Shown here piece after piece: positions 1-8,366 of a stretch of 64,000 bases of DNA (the stretch's first letter is position 1; each line of letters starts with the position of its first letter). The position numbers and the translations under genes were made by a program. Location: assembly GCF_011392125.1 (NCBI RefSeq), contig NZ_JAAJBU010000003.1:248001-312000 (forward strand). Reading direction: 5' to 3'. Source of the DNA: Flavobacterium lotistagni. GTDB lineage: Bacteria > Bacteroidota > Bacteroidia > Flavobacteriales > Flavobacteriaceae. Under the pieces are notes generated by a model. The model searched no databases. It worked only from the letters and a program-made list of their open reading frames with translations, and was not told the DNA's origin.

Positions 1-3000
1 ATTCCGAAGCGCACCGCATAATTTTCGTTTACGGTAAATTTATAGAAAGATTCGTTGACATCCGGCCCGAGAACTTGCAAGCCCATGCGTTTACATTCTT
101 CCATAAAGAACGATACTTGTTTGATATCGCTCATGTTGTTGGAGAGCACAGCCGCCATGTATTCTGCCGGATAATTGGCCTTGAGGTAAGCTGTTTGGTA
201 AGCCACCCAAGCATAACAGGTCGAGTGCGATTTGTTGAACGCATATTCGGCAAAGGCTTCCCAATCTTTCCAGATTTTTTCGAGTTTTTCTTCCGAATGG
301 CCTTTTGCTGCGGCTTGACTTACGAATTTGGGCTTCATTTTATCGAGTACGTCGCGCTGTTTTTTTCCCATCGCTTTACGCAAAACATCGGCATCACCTT
401 TAGAGAAATCGGCCAGTTTCTGAGACAAAAGCATTACTTGCTCCTGATAAACCGTGATTCCGTAGGTGTCTTTGAGCAATTCTTCGCAAGCTTCTAGGTC
501 GTATTCAATCGGTTCCTCGCCATTTTTTCGTTTGATGAAACTCGGGATGTAAGCAATCGGACCCGGGCGATACAAAGCGTTCATGGCGATTAAGTCGTTG
601 AAAACAGTAGGTTTGAGTTCCTTCATGTATTTCTGCATTCCGGCACTTTCATATTGGAAAATCCCGACCGTTTCACCGCGTTGAAAAAGTTCGTAAGTTT
701 TCGCATCGTCAATCGGAAATTCATCGGGGTTGAGTTCCACGCCGGTGCGGTATTTTACGAGTTTGACGGTATCTTTAATAAGCGTTAAGGTCTTCAGCCC
801 GAGGAAGTCCATCTTGAGCAAGCCGGCGCTTTCTACCACTGAGTTATCGAATTGCGTGACGAACAAATCCGAATCTTTTGCCGTAGCTACCGGAACGAAA
901 TTGGTAATGTCGTCAGGAGTAATAATCACACCGCAAGCATGGATGCCCGTGTTGCGTAAATTTCCTTCGAGTACTTTGGCTTGTTGGATGGTTTCCCCGC
1001 TCAGGTCTTCTTCTTTAGAAAGGTTGATGAGTTCCTTGATGCGGTCGAAATCTTCTGGGCGCAAAACCTTCTTAATCTCAGCTTCCTGATCAGTTAAAAA
1101 GCGCGACAAACTCCATTTTGATGGAATCATGCCGGGAATCAGCTTGGCAATCTTGTCGGCTTCGAATAAGGGTAAATCTAGAACTCTTGCGGTATCACGA
1201 ATCGCGGATTTGGCGGCCATCGTACCATAAGTAATAATCTGCGCGACTTGTTTTGAACCGTATTTGTTGATCACATAATCCATGACTTTGCTACGGCCTT
1301 CATCGTCAAAATCAATATCGATATCAGGCAAAGACACACGGTCTGGATTCAAAAAACGCTCAAAAAGCAAGTTGTACATCAGTGGGTCGATGTTGGTAAT
1401 ACCGAGGCAATAAGCCACCACGGAACCCGCGGCAGAACCCCGGCCCGGCCCAACGGAAACGCCCATATTTCGGGCTGCAGCAATGAAATCCTGAACAATC
1501 AAAAAGTAACCCGGATAACCCGAATTCTCAATTGTGGTGAGTTCAAAATCGATGCGCTCCTGAATTTCAGGCGTGATTTCTCCATATCGCCTTTTGGCAC
1601 CCGCAAAAGTCAAGTGTTTCAAGTAAGCGTTCTCGCCGCGTTTGCCGCCATCGGTTAAATCTTCAGGCACGACAAAATCTTGCGGAATTTCGAATTTCGG
1701 CAATAACACTTCGCGCGCCAAATTGTATGATTCGATTTTGTCGATAATTTCTGTAATGTTGGAAATGGCTTCGGGGCAATCGTGAAAAAGCCGTTTCATT
1801 TCCTCGCCCGACTTGAAGTAGTATTCTTGGTTTGGCAAACCGTAACGGTAACCACGGCCACGACCAATCGGAGTAGTTTGTTTTTCACCGTCGCGCACAC
1901 AAAGCAAAATGTCGTGGGCATTGGCATCTTCTTTATTGATGTAGAAAGTGTTGTTGGTCGCTACAACTTTAACCTGGTGTTTTTTGGACAAAGCGAGCAA
2001 TCCTTCATTGACGCGGTTCTCGTCTTCTTGATTGTGGCGCATGAGCTCTAAATAGCAATCTTCGCCGAAAGTTTCTTTCCACCACAAAAGCGCTTCTTCT
2101 GCTTGGTTTTCACCCAGATTCAAAAGTTTATTCGGAATTTCACCATACAAATTACCTGAAAGTACAATCAAATCTTCCTTATATTGCGCAATCACATTTT
2201 TGTCAATTCGCGGCACATAATAAAAACCACTAGTGTATGCAATCGATGACATTTTCGCCAGATTGTGGTAACCGTTTTTGTTTTTGGCCAATAGCACCAC
2301 TTGATAACCGTTGTCTTTTCGGGTTTTGTCTTGGTGGTCGTCACAAACGTAAAATTCACAGCCGACGATGGGTTTGAGTGTTTTCTCTGTTGGGGTTTCG
2401 CCTTTTTCAATAGCGGCAGCATTTTTAACTTCTGCGGCTTTGTTGTGGTTAAGAATATCGCGAACAAAATGGAAAGCGCCCATCAAGTTGGCGTGATCGG
2501 TGATGGCCACTGCCGGCATTTTTTGTTGGATGGCAGCTTTGACTAACGCTGCCACACTGATGGTAGATTGTAAAACCGAGAATTGCGTATGGTTGTGCAA
2601 ATGTGCAAAATCGACATCGGCTAGCAATTGTTGATTTTCGGAGATTTCTTGTCGCGAAATTGGAGCACTTTGTTGGCCGCCCATTCTTTGACGAATTTTC
2701 TCGGATGCTTCTTTTAAATTAGTATGCAACAACCCTACAGCATCAATTTGACGCGGATTTTTACTGCGGAAGTTCTCGAAATAGTCGGGCGTGACGCGCA
2801 ATTCTTCGGCGGTAAATACTTCCAATCGGACGAGTTCTAGAAAACACCTCGTGGTGGCTTCAACGTCTGCGGTGGCGTTGTGCGCTTCGGCAAAAGGAAC
2901 GTTGAACAAATATTGGTGCAGCTCGGTCAGCGTGGGCAGTTTGAATTTTCCGCCGCGGCCTCCGGGCAGTTTTAAAAGCGAGGCCGTGACTTCGGTACAA

Positions 3001-3389
3001 GTGTCTAAAACCGGTGTGGAAATCAGTTTGTTTTCAATCCCTAATCGATGGAACTCACAACCCAAGATATTGATATCAAACCCTAAATTCTGACCGACGA
3101 TAAACTTGGTTTTCGATAGCGCAATGTTGAACTTTTCAAGCATTTCGGCCAAAGCAATGCCTTGCTCGGTGGCCAATTCGGTTGAAATACCATGAATGCG
3201 TTCGGCATCGTACGGAATGTTGAAACCTTCAGGGGAGATGAGATAATCCTGATGTTCGATGATTTTTCCCATCTCGTCGTGTAACTGCCAAGCGATTTGA
3301 ACACAACGTGGCCAGTTGTTGGTGTCGGTAATGGGCGCGTCCCAGCGTTTGGGCAATCCGGTGGTTTCGGTATCAAATATTAAGTACAT
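1..3389 (-). CDS. dnaE: DNA polymerase III alpha subunit with fused N-terminal exonuclease (3' end outside window)
   Basis: Replicative DNA polymerase catalytic subunit. About 1129 codons are present and the frame is still open at the window edge, so the C-terminal part is missing. Domain order: a DnaQ-like DEDDh exonuclease at residues 1-180 (FDTETTG with D6 and E8, GQNLGFDIN near residue 100, HNATADVEATTR near 170), then a PHP domain starting with HLHNHTQFS near 260, then the polymerase palm with PDIDIDFDDEGR near 683, which carries the catalytic aspartates. The last visible stretch, DVNESFYKFTVNENYAVRFG, is typical DnaE. The exonuclease-PHP-polymerase arrangement is known from Bacteroidota DnaE proteins of about 1500 residues. 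The ATG at 3389 gives MYLIFDTETTG, which starts directly with the first exonuclease strand. No other DNA replication gene is adjacent. Confidence 0.96.
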   Translation of the reverse strand, partial: MYLIFDTETTGLPKRWDAPITDTNNWPRCVQIAWQLHDEMGKIIEHQDYLISPEGFNIPYDAERIHGISTELATEQGIALAEMLEKFNIALSKTKFIVGQNLGFDINILGCEFHRLGIENKLISTPVLDTCTEVTASLLKLPGGRGGKFKLPTLTELHQYLFNVPFAEAHNATADVEATTRCFLELVRLEVFTAEELRVTPDYFENFRSKNPRQIDAVGLLHTNLKEASEKIRQRMGGQQSAPISRQEISENQQLLADVDFAHLHNHTQFSVLQSTISVAALVKAAIQQKMPAVAITDHANLMGAFHFVRDILNHNKAAEVKNAAAIEKGETPTEKTLKPIVGCEFYVCDDHQDKTRKDNGYQVVLLAKNKNGYHNLAKMSSIAYTSGFYYVPRIDKNVIAQYKEDLIVLSGNLYGEIPNKLLNLGENQAEEALLWWKETFGEDCYLELMRHNQEDENRVNEGLLALSKKHQVKVVATNNTFYINKEDANAHDILLCVRDGEKQTTPIGRGRGYRYGLPNQEYYFKSGEEMKRLFHDCPEAISNITEIIDKIESYNLAREVLLPKFEIPQDFVVPEDLTDGGKRGENAYLKHLTFAGAKRRYGEITPEIQERIDFELTTIENSGYPGYFLIVQDFIAAARNMGVSVGPGRGSAAGSVVAYCLGITNIDPLMYNLLFERFLNPDRVSLPDIDIDFDDEGRSKVMDYVINKYGSKQVAQIITYGTMAAKSAIRDTARVLDLPLFEADKIAKLIPGMIPSKWSLSRFLTDQEAEIKKVLRPEDFDRIKELINLSKEEDLSGETIQQAKVLEGNLRNTGIHACGVIITPDDITNFVPVATAKDSDLFVTQFDNSVVESAGLLKMDFLGLKTLTLIKDTVKLVKYRTGVELNPDEFPIDDAKTYELFQRGETVGIFQYESAGMQKYMKELKPTVFNDLIAMNALYRPGPIAYIPSFIKRKNGEEPIEYDLEACEELLKDTYGITVYQEQVMLLSQKLADFSKGDADVLRKAMGKKQRDVLDKMKPKFVSQAAAKGHSEEKLEKIWKDWEAFAEYAFNKSHSTCYAWVAYQTAYLKANYPAEYMAAVLSNNMSDIKQVSFFMEECKRMGLQVLGPDVNESFYKFTVNENYAVRFG

Positions 3390-3430
3390 GTTGGTATTTC
3401 AGGCGCTGTGATTGGAAAAAAAACGAACTT

Positions 3431-3438
3431 CAAATTTA
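3431..3438 (-). promoter_or_regulatory. Predicted -7 box of dnaE
   Basis: On the minus strand this reads TAAATTTG, the Bacteroidota TAnnTTTG -7 element, 42 bp upstream of the dnaE ATG. I see no clear TTG -33 element at the right distance. Confidence 0.55.
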
Positions 3439-3475
3439 GCTGATTTTGCCCGAAGAAACCGCTGGAAGTTATCAA

Positions 3476-3523
3476 CAAAAAACCACTCAAAAAACCGACG
3501 AATCGATTCTTTGAATGGTTTTG
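3476..3523 (-). terminator. Intrinsic terminator after the RRM gene
   Basis: On the minus strand an imperfect stem (AAAACCATTCAAA with TTTGAGTGGTTTT, one G-T pair) encloses about 18 nt and runs into a T-rich tract. It lies about 40 bp past the RRM stop codon and before the dnaE promoter. Confidence 0.6.
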
Positions 3524-3560
3524 TAAAATAAGAATTTGGGTGTTATAAAATCAATCCCGA

Positions 3561-3863
3561 TTAGTATCTCTCGCGGCTTGAACCTCCGCGGTTGTTGCTA
3601 AAGCTTCTTCTTTCTCCTTCTGGTTTTGGTACTGATTTGTTGACCACAATCGCGCGGCCTTGTACTGTAGCACCATTGAGTTCTTCGATGGCTTTAAGGG
3701 CTTGGTCATCGTTGGTCATTTCCACGAATCCGAAACCTTTACTTCTTCCGGTAAACTTATCGGTAATAATTTTTACAGTATCCACTGCACCATAGGCCTC
3801 GAAAGACGCTCTTAAATCTGCTTCCTCCATACTGAAGGGAAGGCTTCCAACGAAAATATTCAT
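3561..3863 (-). CDS. RRM-type RNA-binding protein
   Basis: A 100-residue cytoplasmic protein consisting of one RNA recognition motif. RNP2 is IFVGSL (residues 3-8) and RNP1 is KGFGFVEM (about 42-49), with the aromatic residues that stack on RNA bases. The last 20 residues are rich in Arg, Ser, Gly and Asn, a short disordered tail common in bacterial glycine-rich RNA-binding proteins. Family members are usually linked to RNA chaperone or cold-response roles; nothing in the sequence narrows this further. It is monocistronic, with its own -7 box upstream and a hairpin terminator downstream. Confidence 0.92.
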   Translation of the reverse strand: MNIFVGSLPFSMEEADLRASFEAYGAVDTVKIITDKFTGRSKGFGFVEMTNDDQALKAIEELNGATVQGRAIVVNKSVPKPEGERRSFSNNRGGSSRERY

Positions 3864-3885
3864 AAAGTAATTTTTAGTATTGAAA

Positions 3886-3893
3886 CAAATATA
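3886..3893 (-). promoter_or_regulatory. Predicted -7 box of the RRM gene
   Basis: Minus strand TATATTTG, 22 bp upstream of the ATG; matches TAnnTTTG. Confidence 0.6.
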
Positions 3894-4163
3894 ACTTTAA
3901 TTTCCTTGCTACGGCGGATTGCGGGTATTTATTTATCTGTTAAAATTCTGTAACCAAACTCAACAAGCTCTCGAAAAGGGTTGGGCTCCACAAAACACAG
4001 CGATAAAAATTCTATCGGTTTTAGCCAATGATTTTATATTGATTATAAGAGATTGTAGGATTAATTTTAAGGTATAGAAATTTACACGATATGCAGCAGC
4101 TTATGTACCGGTCATTTAATCATTACTCTAAAATTAGTTTAAAAACAGTTTGCTGCTAACAGC
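3894..4163. other. Intergenic region without recognised gene
   Basis: No credible reading frame. The only structure I see is an imperfect separated inverted repeat, GCAGCA near 4092 and TGCTGC near 4151, just past the stop of the SnoaL-like gene. Confidence 0.5.
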
Positions 4164-4523
4164 TTAACCGTGATAAACGCGCGAGAATACGATTTTTCCT
4201 TGTTTGATTTCGAGCACTTCGGCCACACGCAAATCGGCTTCACCTTGCACCGATCGTACATATTCCATAAATACGCGGTCGTCATTGGCAGTGAGCGAAG
4301 TTACGCGGTAATGCAGGCTCGGAATCGATTCAAAAGCACTTTGCCACCAATCCCACAATGCCTTTTTGCCTTTCACTAGACCATTGGTTTCCGGCTTCTT
4401 GATTTTGAGTTTCGGACTGTAATGTTCGGCTTGGTCGTCGTATAAATCGAGTAATGATTCTAGATTGTGCTCATTAAAAGCTGCAAACCATTTGTGGGCA
4501 ATCGATAAGTTTTGGTGTTCCAT
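4164..4523 (-). CDS. SnoaL-like / NTF2-fold protein
   Basis: A 119-residue protein with the cone-shaped NTF2/SnoaL fold signature: an N-terminal helix (HKWFAAFNEHNLESLLDLYDDQAEHYSP) and a C-terminal strand pair ending in EVLEIKQGKIVFSRVYHG. Such proteins may be small hydrolases or isomerases, or non-catalytic; no substrate can be inferred. I chose the ATG at 4523. A TTG two codons upstream (4529) would add only Met-Asn. No signal peptide. The gene stands alone between the RRM gene and the pseudouridine synthase. Confidence 0.8.
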   Translation of the reverse strand: MEHQNLSIAHKWFAAFNEHNLESLLDLYDDQAEHYSPKLKIKKPETNGLVKGKKALWDWWQSAFESIPSLHYRVTSLTANDDRVFMEYVRSVQGEADLRVAEVLEIKQGKIVFSRVYHG

Positions 4524-4574
4524 ATTCAAGAAAAATCACGCTCAAAAAGCAGCGATTCAATATTTTTTAATTTT

Positions 4575-4627
4575 GCACTAAGGCACTAAGGCACTAAGGC
4601 ACTAAGGCACTAAGGCACTAAGGCACT
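4575..4627. repeat. Tandem 8-bp repeat array (GCACTAAG)
   Basis: Six full perfect copies of the unit GCACTAAG and a 5-bp partial copy, ending 3 bp from the stop codon of the pseudouridine synthase. The unit length equals that of the array bounding the GxxExxY cassette at 16122, although the sequence differs. Confidence 0.95.
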
Positions 4628-4630
4628 CTC

Positions 4631-5476
4631 TCAAACATTCTTCAAATTAATAATTTCTTGTTCGGTCAAAAAACGCCAATTGCCACGCGGCAAGTTCTTC
4701 TTGGTGAGGCCGGCAAACGAAACGCGGTCTACTTTCAAAACGTTGTATTTGAACTGCTCAAAAATGGAGCGAACCACTTTAACGTTGGCTGTGCGCAATT
4801 TGATTCCGACTTCGGTTTTGGGTTGGCCTTCGATGTAGCTGATTTCGTCTACATACAAACGATGTCCGTCTAAGGTAACGCCGCCTGAGATTTTTTCCAA
4901 GTCTTCAAACTTGAGGTTTTTATCGAGCGACACTTGGTAAATTTTAAAAGATTTCTGGTTCGGCAAACTGAATTTGCGAATCAAGTCGGTGTCGTTGGTG
5001 AACAGCAAAAGTCCGGTGGTGGTCATGTCCATTCTGCCTACCGGGGCGAGTTTGGCGTTGCAGGCGCCGCGCACGAGTTCGAGCACATTGCGGTCTTCAC
5101 GGCCTTCTTCAGAAGTAGTGGTGAAATTCTTGGGTTTGTTGAGCAAGATGTACTCTTTCTTTTCCGGAGTCAGCACCGCACCATCAAAATTCACGACATC
5201 GCCCGGTTTGACCATATAGCCCATTTCGGTCACCGGCACGCCATTAACTTTCACATTGCCCGAACGGATATAAATATCGGCATCGCGACGAGAGCAAACG
5301 CCTGAATTCGAGATGTATTTATTCAAACGGATTTCGTCTTTGTTTTTGCTCGGTTTGGCAGCGGGTGCGCTTTCAGGTATGGCTTTCTTAGCCTGAGAAC
5401 GCTTCGGCATTGGCGGTTTAGGTTTGGCACTGGCCGGTTTGGCATTGCGGCGGTTGTTGCCCGGTTTCTGATTCAT
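4631..5476 (-). CDS. rRNA pseudouridine synthase, RsuA/RluB family
   Basis: Converts uridine to pseudouridine in rRNA. The 281-residue protein starts with about 45 residues rich in Lys, Pro, Ala and Asn, probably a disordered RNA-binding extension common in flavobacterial homologues. An S4 domain follows (IRLNKYISNSGVCSRRDADI, about 49-100), then the catalytic domain with GRMDMTTTGLLLFTND (about 147-162). The Asp in GRMD is the catalytic residue of the family. It may modify 23S rRNA (RluB-like) or 16S (RsuA-like); the sequence alone does not decide. It follows the isoprenoid genes on the same strand, but about 570 bp of repeats separate them and it has its own -7 box. Confidence 0.92.
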   Translation of the reverse strand: MNQKPGNNRRNAKPASAKPKPPMPKRSQAKKAIPESAPAAKPSKNKDEIRLNKYISNSGVCSRRDADIYIRSGNVKVNGVPVTEMGYMVKPGDVVNFDGAVLTPEKKEYILLNKPKNFTTTSEEGREDRNVLELVRGACNAKLAPVGRMDMTTTGLLLFTNDTDLIRKFSLPNQKSFKIYQVSLDKNLKFEDLEKISGGVTLDGHRLYVDEISYIEGQPKTEVGIKLRTANVKVVRSIFEQFKYNVLKVDRVSFAGLTKKNLPRGNWRFLTEQEIINLKNV

Positions 5477-5498
5477 GGCTGAGGTATTTTTGCTGCGG

Positions 5499-5506
5499 CA
5501 AAGATA
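5499..5506 (-). promoter_or_regulatory. Predicted -7 box of the pseudouridine synthase gene
   Basis: Minus strand TATCTTTG, 22 bp upstream of the ATG at 5476. Confidence 0.6.
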
Positions 5507-5520
5507 GTTTTTTATTAGAA

Positions 5521-5599
5521 GCTAATCCTGCTGTACGCTATATCTTTTGCGCCGCGATGCTCTGCAAAAGGATGCCGCTGCCATCAGGGCTAGGGCTTT
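5521..5599 (-). repeat. Dispersed structured element, copy A
   Basis: Read on the minus strand: AGCCCTAGCCCTGATGGCAG, then CGGCATCC, then a hairpin with arms GCAAAAG and CTTTTGC on the plus strand (5544-5550 with 5564-5570), then GATATAGCG and ACAGCAGGATTAGCTTCT. The same flanks recur at 50582, and the core CGGCATCCTTTTG...AAAAGATATAGCG recurs at 18928. Confidence 0.85.
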
Positions 5600-5920
5600 C
5601 GTGTTAATATCGAGAGCCCTTTTTGAGGATTAGCGTTCAGCTGTCGGCTGTCAGCTTTTAGCACTTATCCATCAGCTGTAGCGCTTCCGTGTTCCCATTG
5701 CGTTTGGTTTGGATGTGAATTATTTTGAATGTTCGTTCTGTGGAATTAATGCCCAAGAGGAACTTTTTTAGATAAATTTCAATGGGAAAACCACAACCCA
5801 AGTTTCCGTAATCGATCTTAAAGCGAAGCGGTCTTATATCCTACAGCGCAGCGGTCTATACGAAGTAAGTCTAAAAAAGTCAACTTTCCATAAAACTTCT
5901 GACGACCAATTAACTACCTC
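5600..5920. other. Intergenic spacer between two dispersed elements
   Basis: No reading frame of credible length or composition. It contains a short repeated phrase (AGCGAAGCGGTCT near 5823 and AGCGCAGCGGTCT near 5846). It probably consists of decayed repeat sequence. Confidence 0.5.
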
Positions 5921-6038
5921 GCGTGAGGGATGGCAGCATTTGTTTGAGCTCTTTTTGCGCTGGATAAAACGCCATTCTTAAGAAAAAGTGGTGCGCAAAA
6001 AAGCGAGTGCGAACAGCCCGACCCTTGTGGTCACGCCC
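5921..6038 (+). repeat. Dispersed structured element, copy C (long-loop variant)
   Basis: Starts GCGTGAGGGATGGCAGC and ends CAGCCCGACC...TCACGCCC, so its ends can pair (GCGTGA with TCACGC). An internal stem pairs CTTTTTGCGC (5951-5960) with GCGCAAAAAAG (5993-6003). It ends 7 bp from the stop codon of the minus-strand prenyltransferase. The ends match copy B at 18928. Confidence 0.8.
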
Positions 6039-6045
6039 TGAAAAA

Positions 6046-7002
6046 TTAAAGAGTTTCGAGGAGTTTTCGGCCATGCCATAGTACCGTCGGATCGATCAGT
6101 ACAATGCAGCAAACCCCAGCAATTATTAGGAATTTGAGCAAGTTGTGCAGCAGTAAATATTGCTTTTTAGATTCAGATTGCCAAAGCTTAAGTACGAAAA
6201 AAATCATGACCATAAACCCGACATAAAAATACAAATCCATGTAGCCGACATCGAACACGTTAATGAGCAGATACACCGGAAGCACTGTAATCAAAAGTAA
6301 AATGGTAATCGCGCTTTTAGAGGTTTTCTCGCCAAAGACAATCGGAATAGTCTGGTAGCCGTTGGCCAAATCGCCTTTGATGTTTTCGAGGTCTTTGATC
6401 ATCTCGCGCACCAATAACAGTATAAAAAGGAAGGCGGCGTGGGTAAAAATCACAGCCAAGTCGTTGGTGCGGTTCTCTATTTCGTTCAGCGGCAAGCGAT
6501 AATAGTAAAAAAGCAGTATGCCAAAAAACGGGAACACTGCCAAAAAAGCCGCTATGAAGTTGCTGTAGAGCGCATATTTCTTGCGTTTGTGCGAGTAGAG
6601 CCAAATCGTGAAAATATAAACCGCAAAGAACAAACTCGCACGCCAGGAAACGTACAAGGCCGATAAAGTGGCCATGAAATTCAGCGTAAAATAAACCTGC
6701 AGTTTGGTTTTCTGGCTCACCAATCGGTCGAGCATCGATTTGTTCGGTCGGTTAATGAGGTCTTTCTTGCTGTCGTAAAAGCTGTTGATGATATAGCCTG
6801 ACGCAATGGTGAGCGCGGAGGCAAAAACCACAATAAACAATTTAAAGTCGAGTAGGATAGAGAGCGCACTTTTATCTGGAGCCAGAATAAAAATCGCCGA
6901 AAGGTATTGCGCCACGACAATCACGGGAATATTATAGCCGCGAATGACCGAGAACAAACTGACGATTTTCATCAGTAGCAATTTGTTCTTTCTACTCAGC
7001 AT
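6046..7002 (-). CDS. UbiA-family prenyltransferase (geranylgeranylglycerol-phosphate geranylgeranyltransferase-like)
   Basis: Integral membrane enzyme that transfers a polyprenyl chain to a lipid acceptor. About eight to nine hydrophobic helices. Both Asp-rich Mg/diphosphate motifs are visible: NSFYDSKKD after the second helix and KDLENIKGD in the middle. Flavobacterial homologues beside mevalonate genes are usually annotated as geranylgeranylglycerol-phosphate geranylgeranyltransferase; the true acceptor is not shown by sequence. The frame is open upstream to 7101, but those residues overlap the kinase gene. The ATG at 7002 lies 10 bp after the kinase stop and gives a 318-residue protein of family length. 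Last gene of the isoprenoid operon. Confidence 0.88.
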   Translation of the reverse strand: MLSRKNKLLLMKIVSLFSVIRGYNIPVIVVAQYLSAIFILAPDKSALSILLDFKLFIVVFASALTIASGYIINSFYDSKKDLINRPNKSMLDRLVSQKTKLQVYFTLNFMATLSALYVSWRASLFFAVYIFTIWLYSHKRKKYALYSNFIAAFLAVFPFFGILLFYYYRLPLNEIENRTNDLAVIFTHAAFLFILLLVREMIKDLENIKGDLANGYQTIPIVFGEKTSKSAITILLLITVLPVYLLINVFDVGYMDLYFYVGFMVMIFFVLKLWQSESKKQYLLLHNLLKFLIIAGVCCIVLIDPTVLWHGRKLLETL

Positions 7003-7012
7003 TTTTAATTCA

Positions 7013-7951
7013 CTAGAATTGGTAAACGACTTCGAGTTTGTAGTCTTTAAGGGATTGTTTGGCTTTTTCCAGGTCTTCGGTGAAACCCAAAATATAACCA
7101 CCGCCGCCAGAGCCGCAAAGTTTCAGATAATAATCGTTGGTGTCGATACCTTTTTGCCAAATGCCGTGAAATTCTTCGGGAATCATCGGTTTGAAGTGGT
7201 TCAAAACAACTTTCGATAATTTCTTGGTGTTCGAGAACAACGATTTCAAATCGCCACCAAGGAAATTCTCTACGCAAGCATCGGTGTATTTCACGAATTG
7301 GTTTTTGAGCATTTTGCGGAAGCCTTCTTCTTTGAGGTTTTCCATGAAAATGTTCACCATCGGAGCGGTTTCGCCGACAATTCCTGAATCGATCAAAAAC
7401 ACAGCGCCTTTTCCGGTGCGGCTTTGAGTCGGAATTCCGGTGGCTTCAATATGGTCTTTGGAATTAATTAAAATCGGGATGCTCAAATAGCTGTTCAGTG
7501 GGTCAAGGCCGGAACTTTTGCCATGGAAAAAAGATTCCATTTGTCCGAAAATATTTTTGAGTTGCAACAATTTCTCGCGCGTCAGGTTTTCCAAAACGGT
7601 GATTTTGTTTTGCGCGTATTTGTCGTAAATCGCAGCGACCAATGCGCCGGAGCTGCCCACGCCATAACCTTGGGGGATACTCGAATCGAAGTACATTCCG
7701 TTTTTAATGTCTTTTTTTAGGGAAGCAATATCGAAAGTCACTAAATCGGGTTGTTCGGTTTGGAGCTGTTCCAGATAAGCGGCAAAACGGTTGAGGTTCG
7801 TGTTGGACTTGATGGCATCCGATGAAGTGTTTCCGTCAGATTTCAGTGCGCCGTTATAAAAATTGTAAGGAATCGATAAACCTTTAGAATCTTTGATGAT
7901 TCCGTATTCTCCGAACAATAGGATTTTCGAGTAAAATAAAGGACCTTTCAT
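7013..7951 (-). CDS. GHMP kinase, mevalonate kinase-like
   Basis: Cytoplasmic ATP-dependent kinase of the GHMP superfamily, 312 residues, predicted to phosphorylate mevalonate or phosphomevalonate. Visible motifs are LLFGEYGII near residue 11, the ATP-binding loop IPQGYGVGSSGALVAAIYD near 94-112, and the C-terminal glycine-rich LCGSGGGGYILGF near 282. It sits between diphosphomevalonate decarboxylase and a UbiA prenyltransferase, which fits a role in isoprenoid supply. Which mevalonate step it performs is not certain. Its ATG follows directly on the inner A/T-rich repeat of the inserted cassette upstream, so its present 5' untranslated region is made of cassette DNA. Confidence 0.87.
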   Translation of the reverse strand: MKGPLFYSKILLFGEYGIIKDSKGLSIPYNFYNGALKSDGNTSSDAIKSNTNLNRFAAYLEQLQTEQPDLVTFDIASLKKDIKNGMYFDSSIPQGYGVGSSGALVAAIYDKYAQNKITVLENLTREKLLQLKNIFGQMESFFHGKSSGLDPLNSYLSIPILINSKDHIEATGIPTQSRTGKGAVFLIDSGIVGETAPMVNIFMENLKEEGFRKMLKNQFVKYTDACVENFLGGDLKSLFSNTKKLSKVVLNHFKPMIPEEFHGIWQKGIDTNDYYLKLCGSGGGGYILGFTEDLEKAKQSLKDYKLEVVYQF

Positions 7952-7984
7952 TTTAATTAATAATTAATAATTAATAATTAATAA
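7952..7984. repeat. Left terminal repeat of cassette, (TTAATAA)4
   Basis: TTTAA then four perfect tandem TTAATAA units. The last unit supplies the stop codon of the four-helix-bundle gene. Confidence 0.93.
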
Positions 7985-8331
7985 CTGGATTTTGAGGTGT
8001 TAATGATGCTGGTTAGTAATTTCAACTGTTCCGATATTTTGGGTTTAATGTTTTTGAAATCTTCGTGGTTGATAAAACCAGAGATGTATAAAAGCTCAAA
8101 CCAATAATCAGTTTCATTAGCTTCTTTTAACGCGATGGACAATTTGCTGACAAAATCTGCTTTGCTTTGAGCACATTCAGATTCCCAAATATTGGCGCCA
8201 ATCGACGTGCCGCAGCGCAATAGTTGTTTAGACATCACAAATTCTTTTTTTTCATAACTCAGTTTCTTGTATATCTGAATCACATCCAAAGCAAACAAAA
8301 AGGATTTTTCCTTGACAACATTTCTTTTCAT
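7978..8331 (-). CDS. Four-helix bundle protein (23S rRNA intervening-sequence / S23 family)
   Basis: A 117-residue protein of the family first found in intervening sequences of 23S rRNA genes and related to the Avd accessory protein of diversity-generating retroelements. Family signatures: FALDVIQIYKKLSYEKKEFVMSKQ in helix 1, LLRCGTSIGANIWES at the turn into helix 2, and KADFVSKLSIALKEANETDYW in helix 3. No rRNA gene and no reverse transcriptase is near. Function unknown; a nucleic-acid-binding role is suspected for the family. The gene lies alone inside inverted A/T-rich repeat arrays within the isoprenoid operon, and its stop codon (TAT TAA) lies in the repeat. It is therefore more likely a passenger than a pathway member. 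Confidence 0.92.
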   Translation of the reverse strand: MKRNVVKEKSFLFALDVIQIYKKLSYEKKEFVMSKQLLRCGTSIGANIWESECAQSKADFVSKLSIALKEANETDYWFELLYISGFINHEDFKNIKPKISEQLKLLTSIINTSKSSY

Positions 8332-8366
8332 AATAATATCTGTATGGCTTAAATAGTGGAACTCCC

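Noticed and set aside
3083..3376. 97-codon minus-strand frame overlapping the start of dnaE
   Set aside because: It is an out-of-frame shadow of the exonuclease domain, whose own frame carries FDTETTG and HNATADVEATTR.
4575..4627. CRISPR array
   Set aside because: Units are 8 bp, directly adjacent and without spacers; no cas genes.
5745..5775. Zinc-finger-like ECSFCGINAQEELF phrase in the spacer
   Set aside because: The frame closes directly on both sides; a chance resemblance without a supporting gene.
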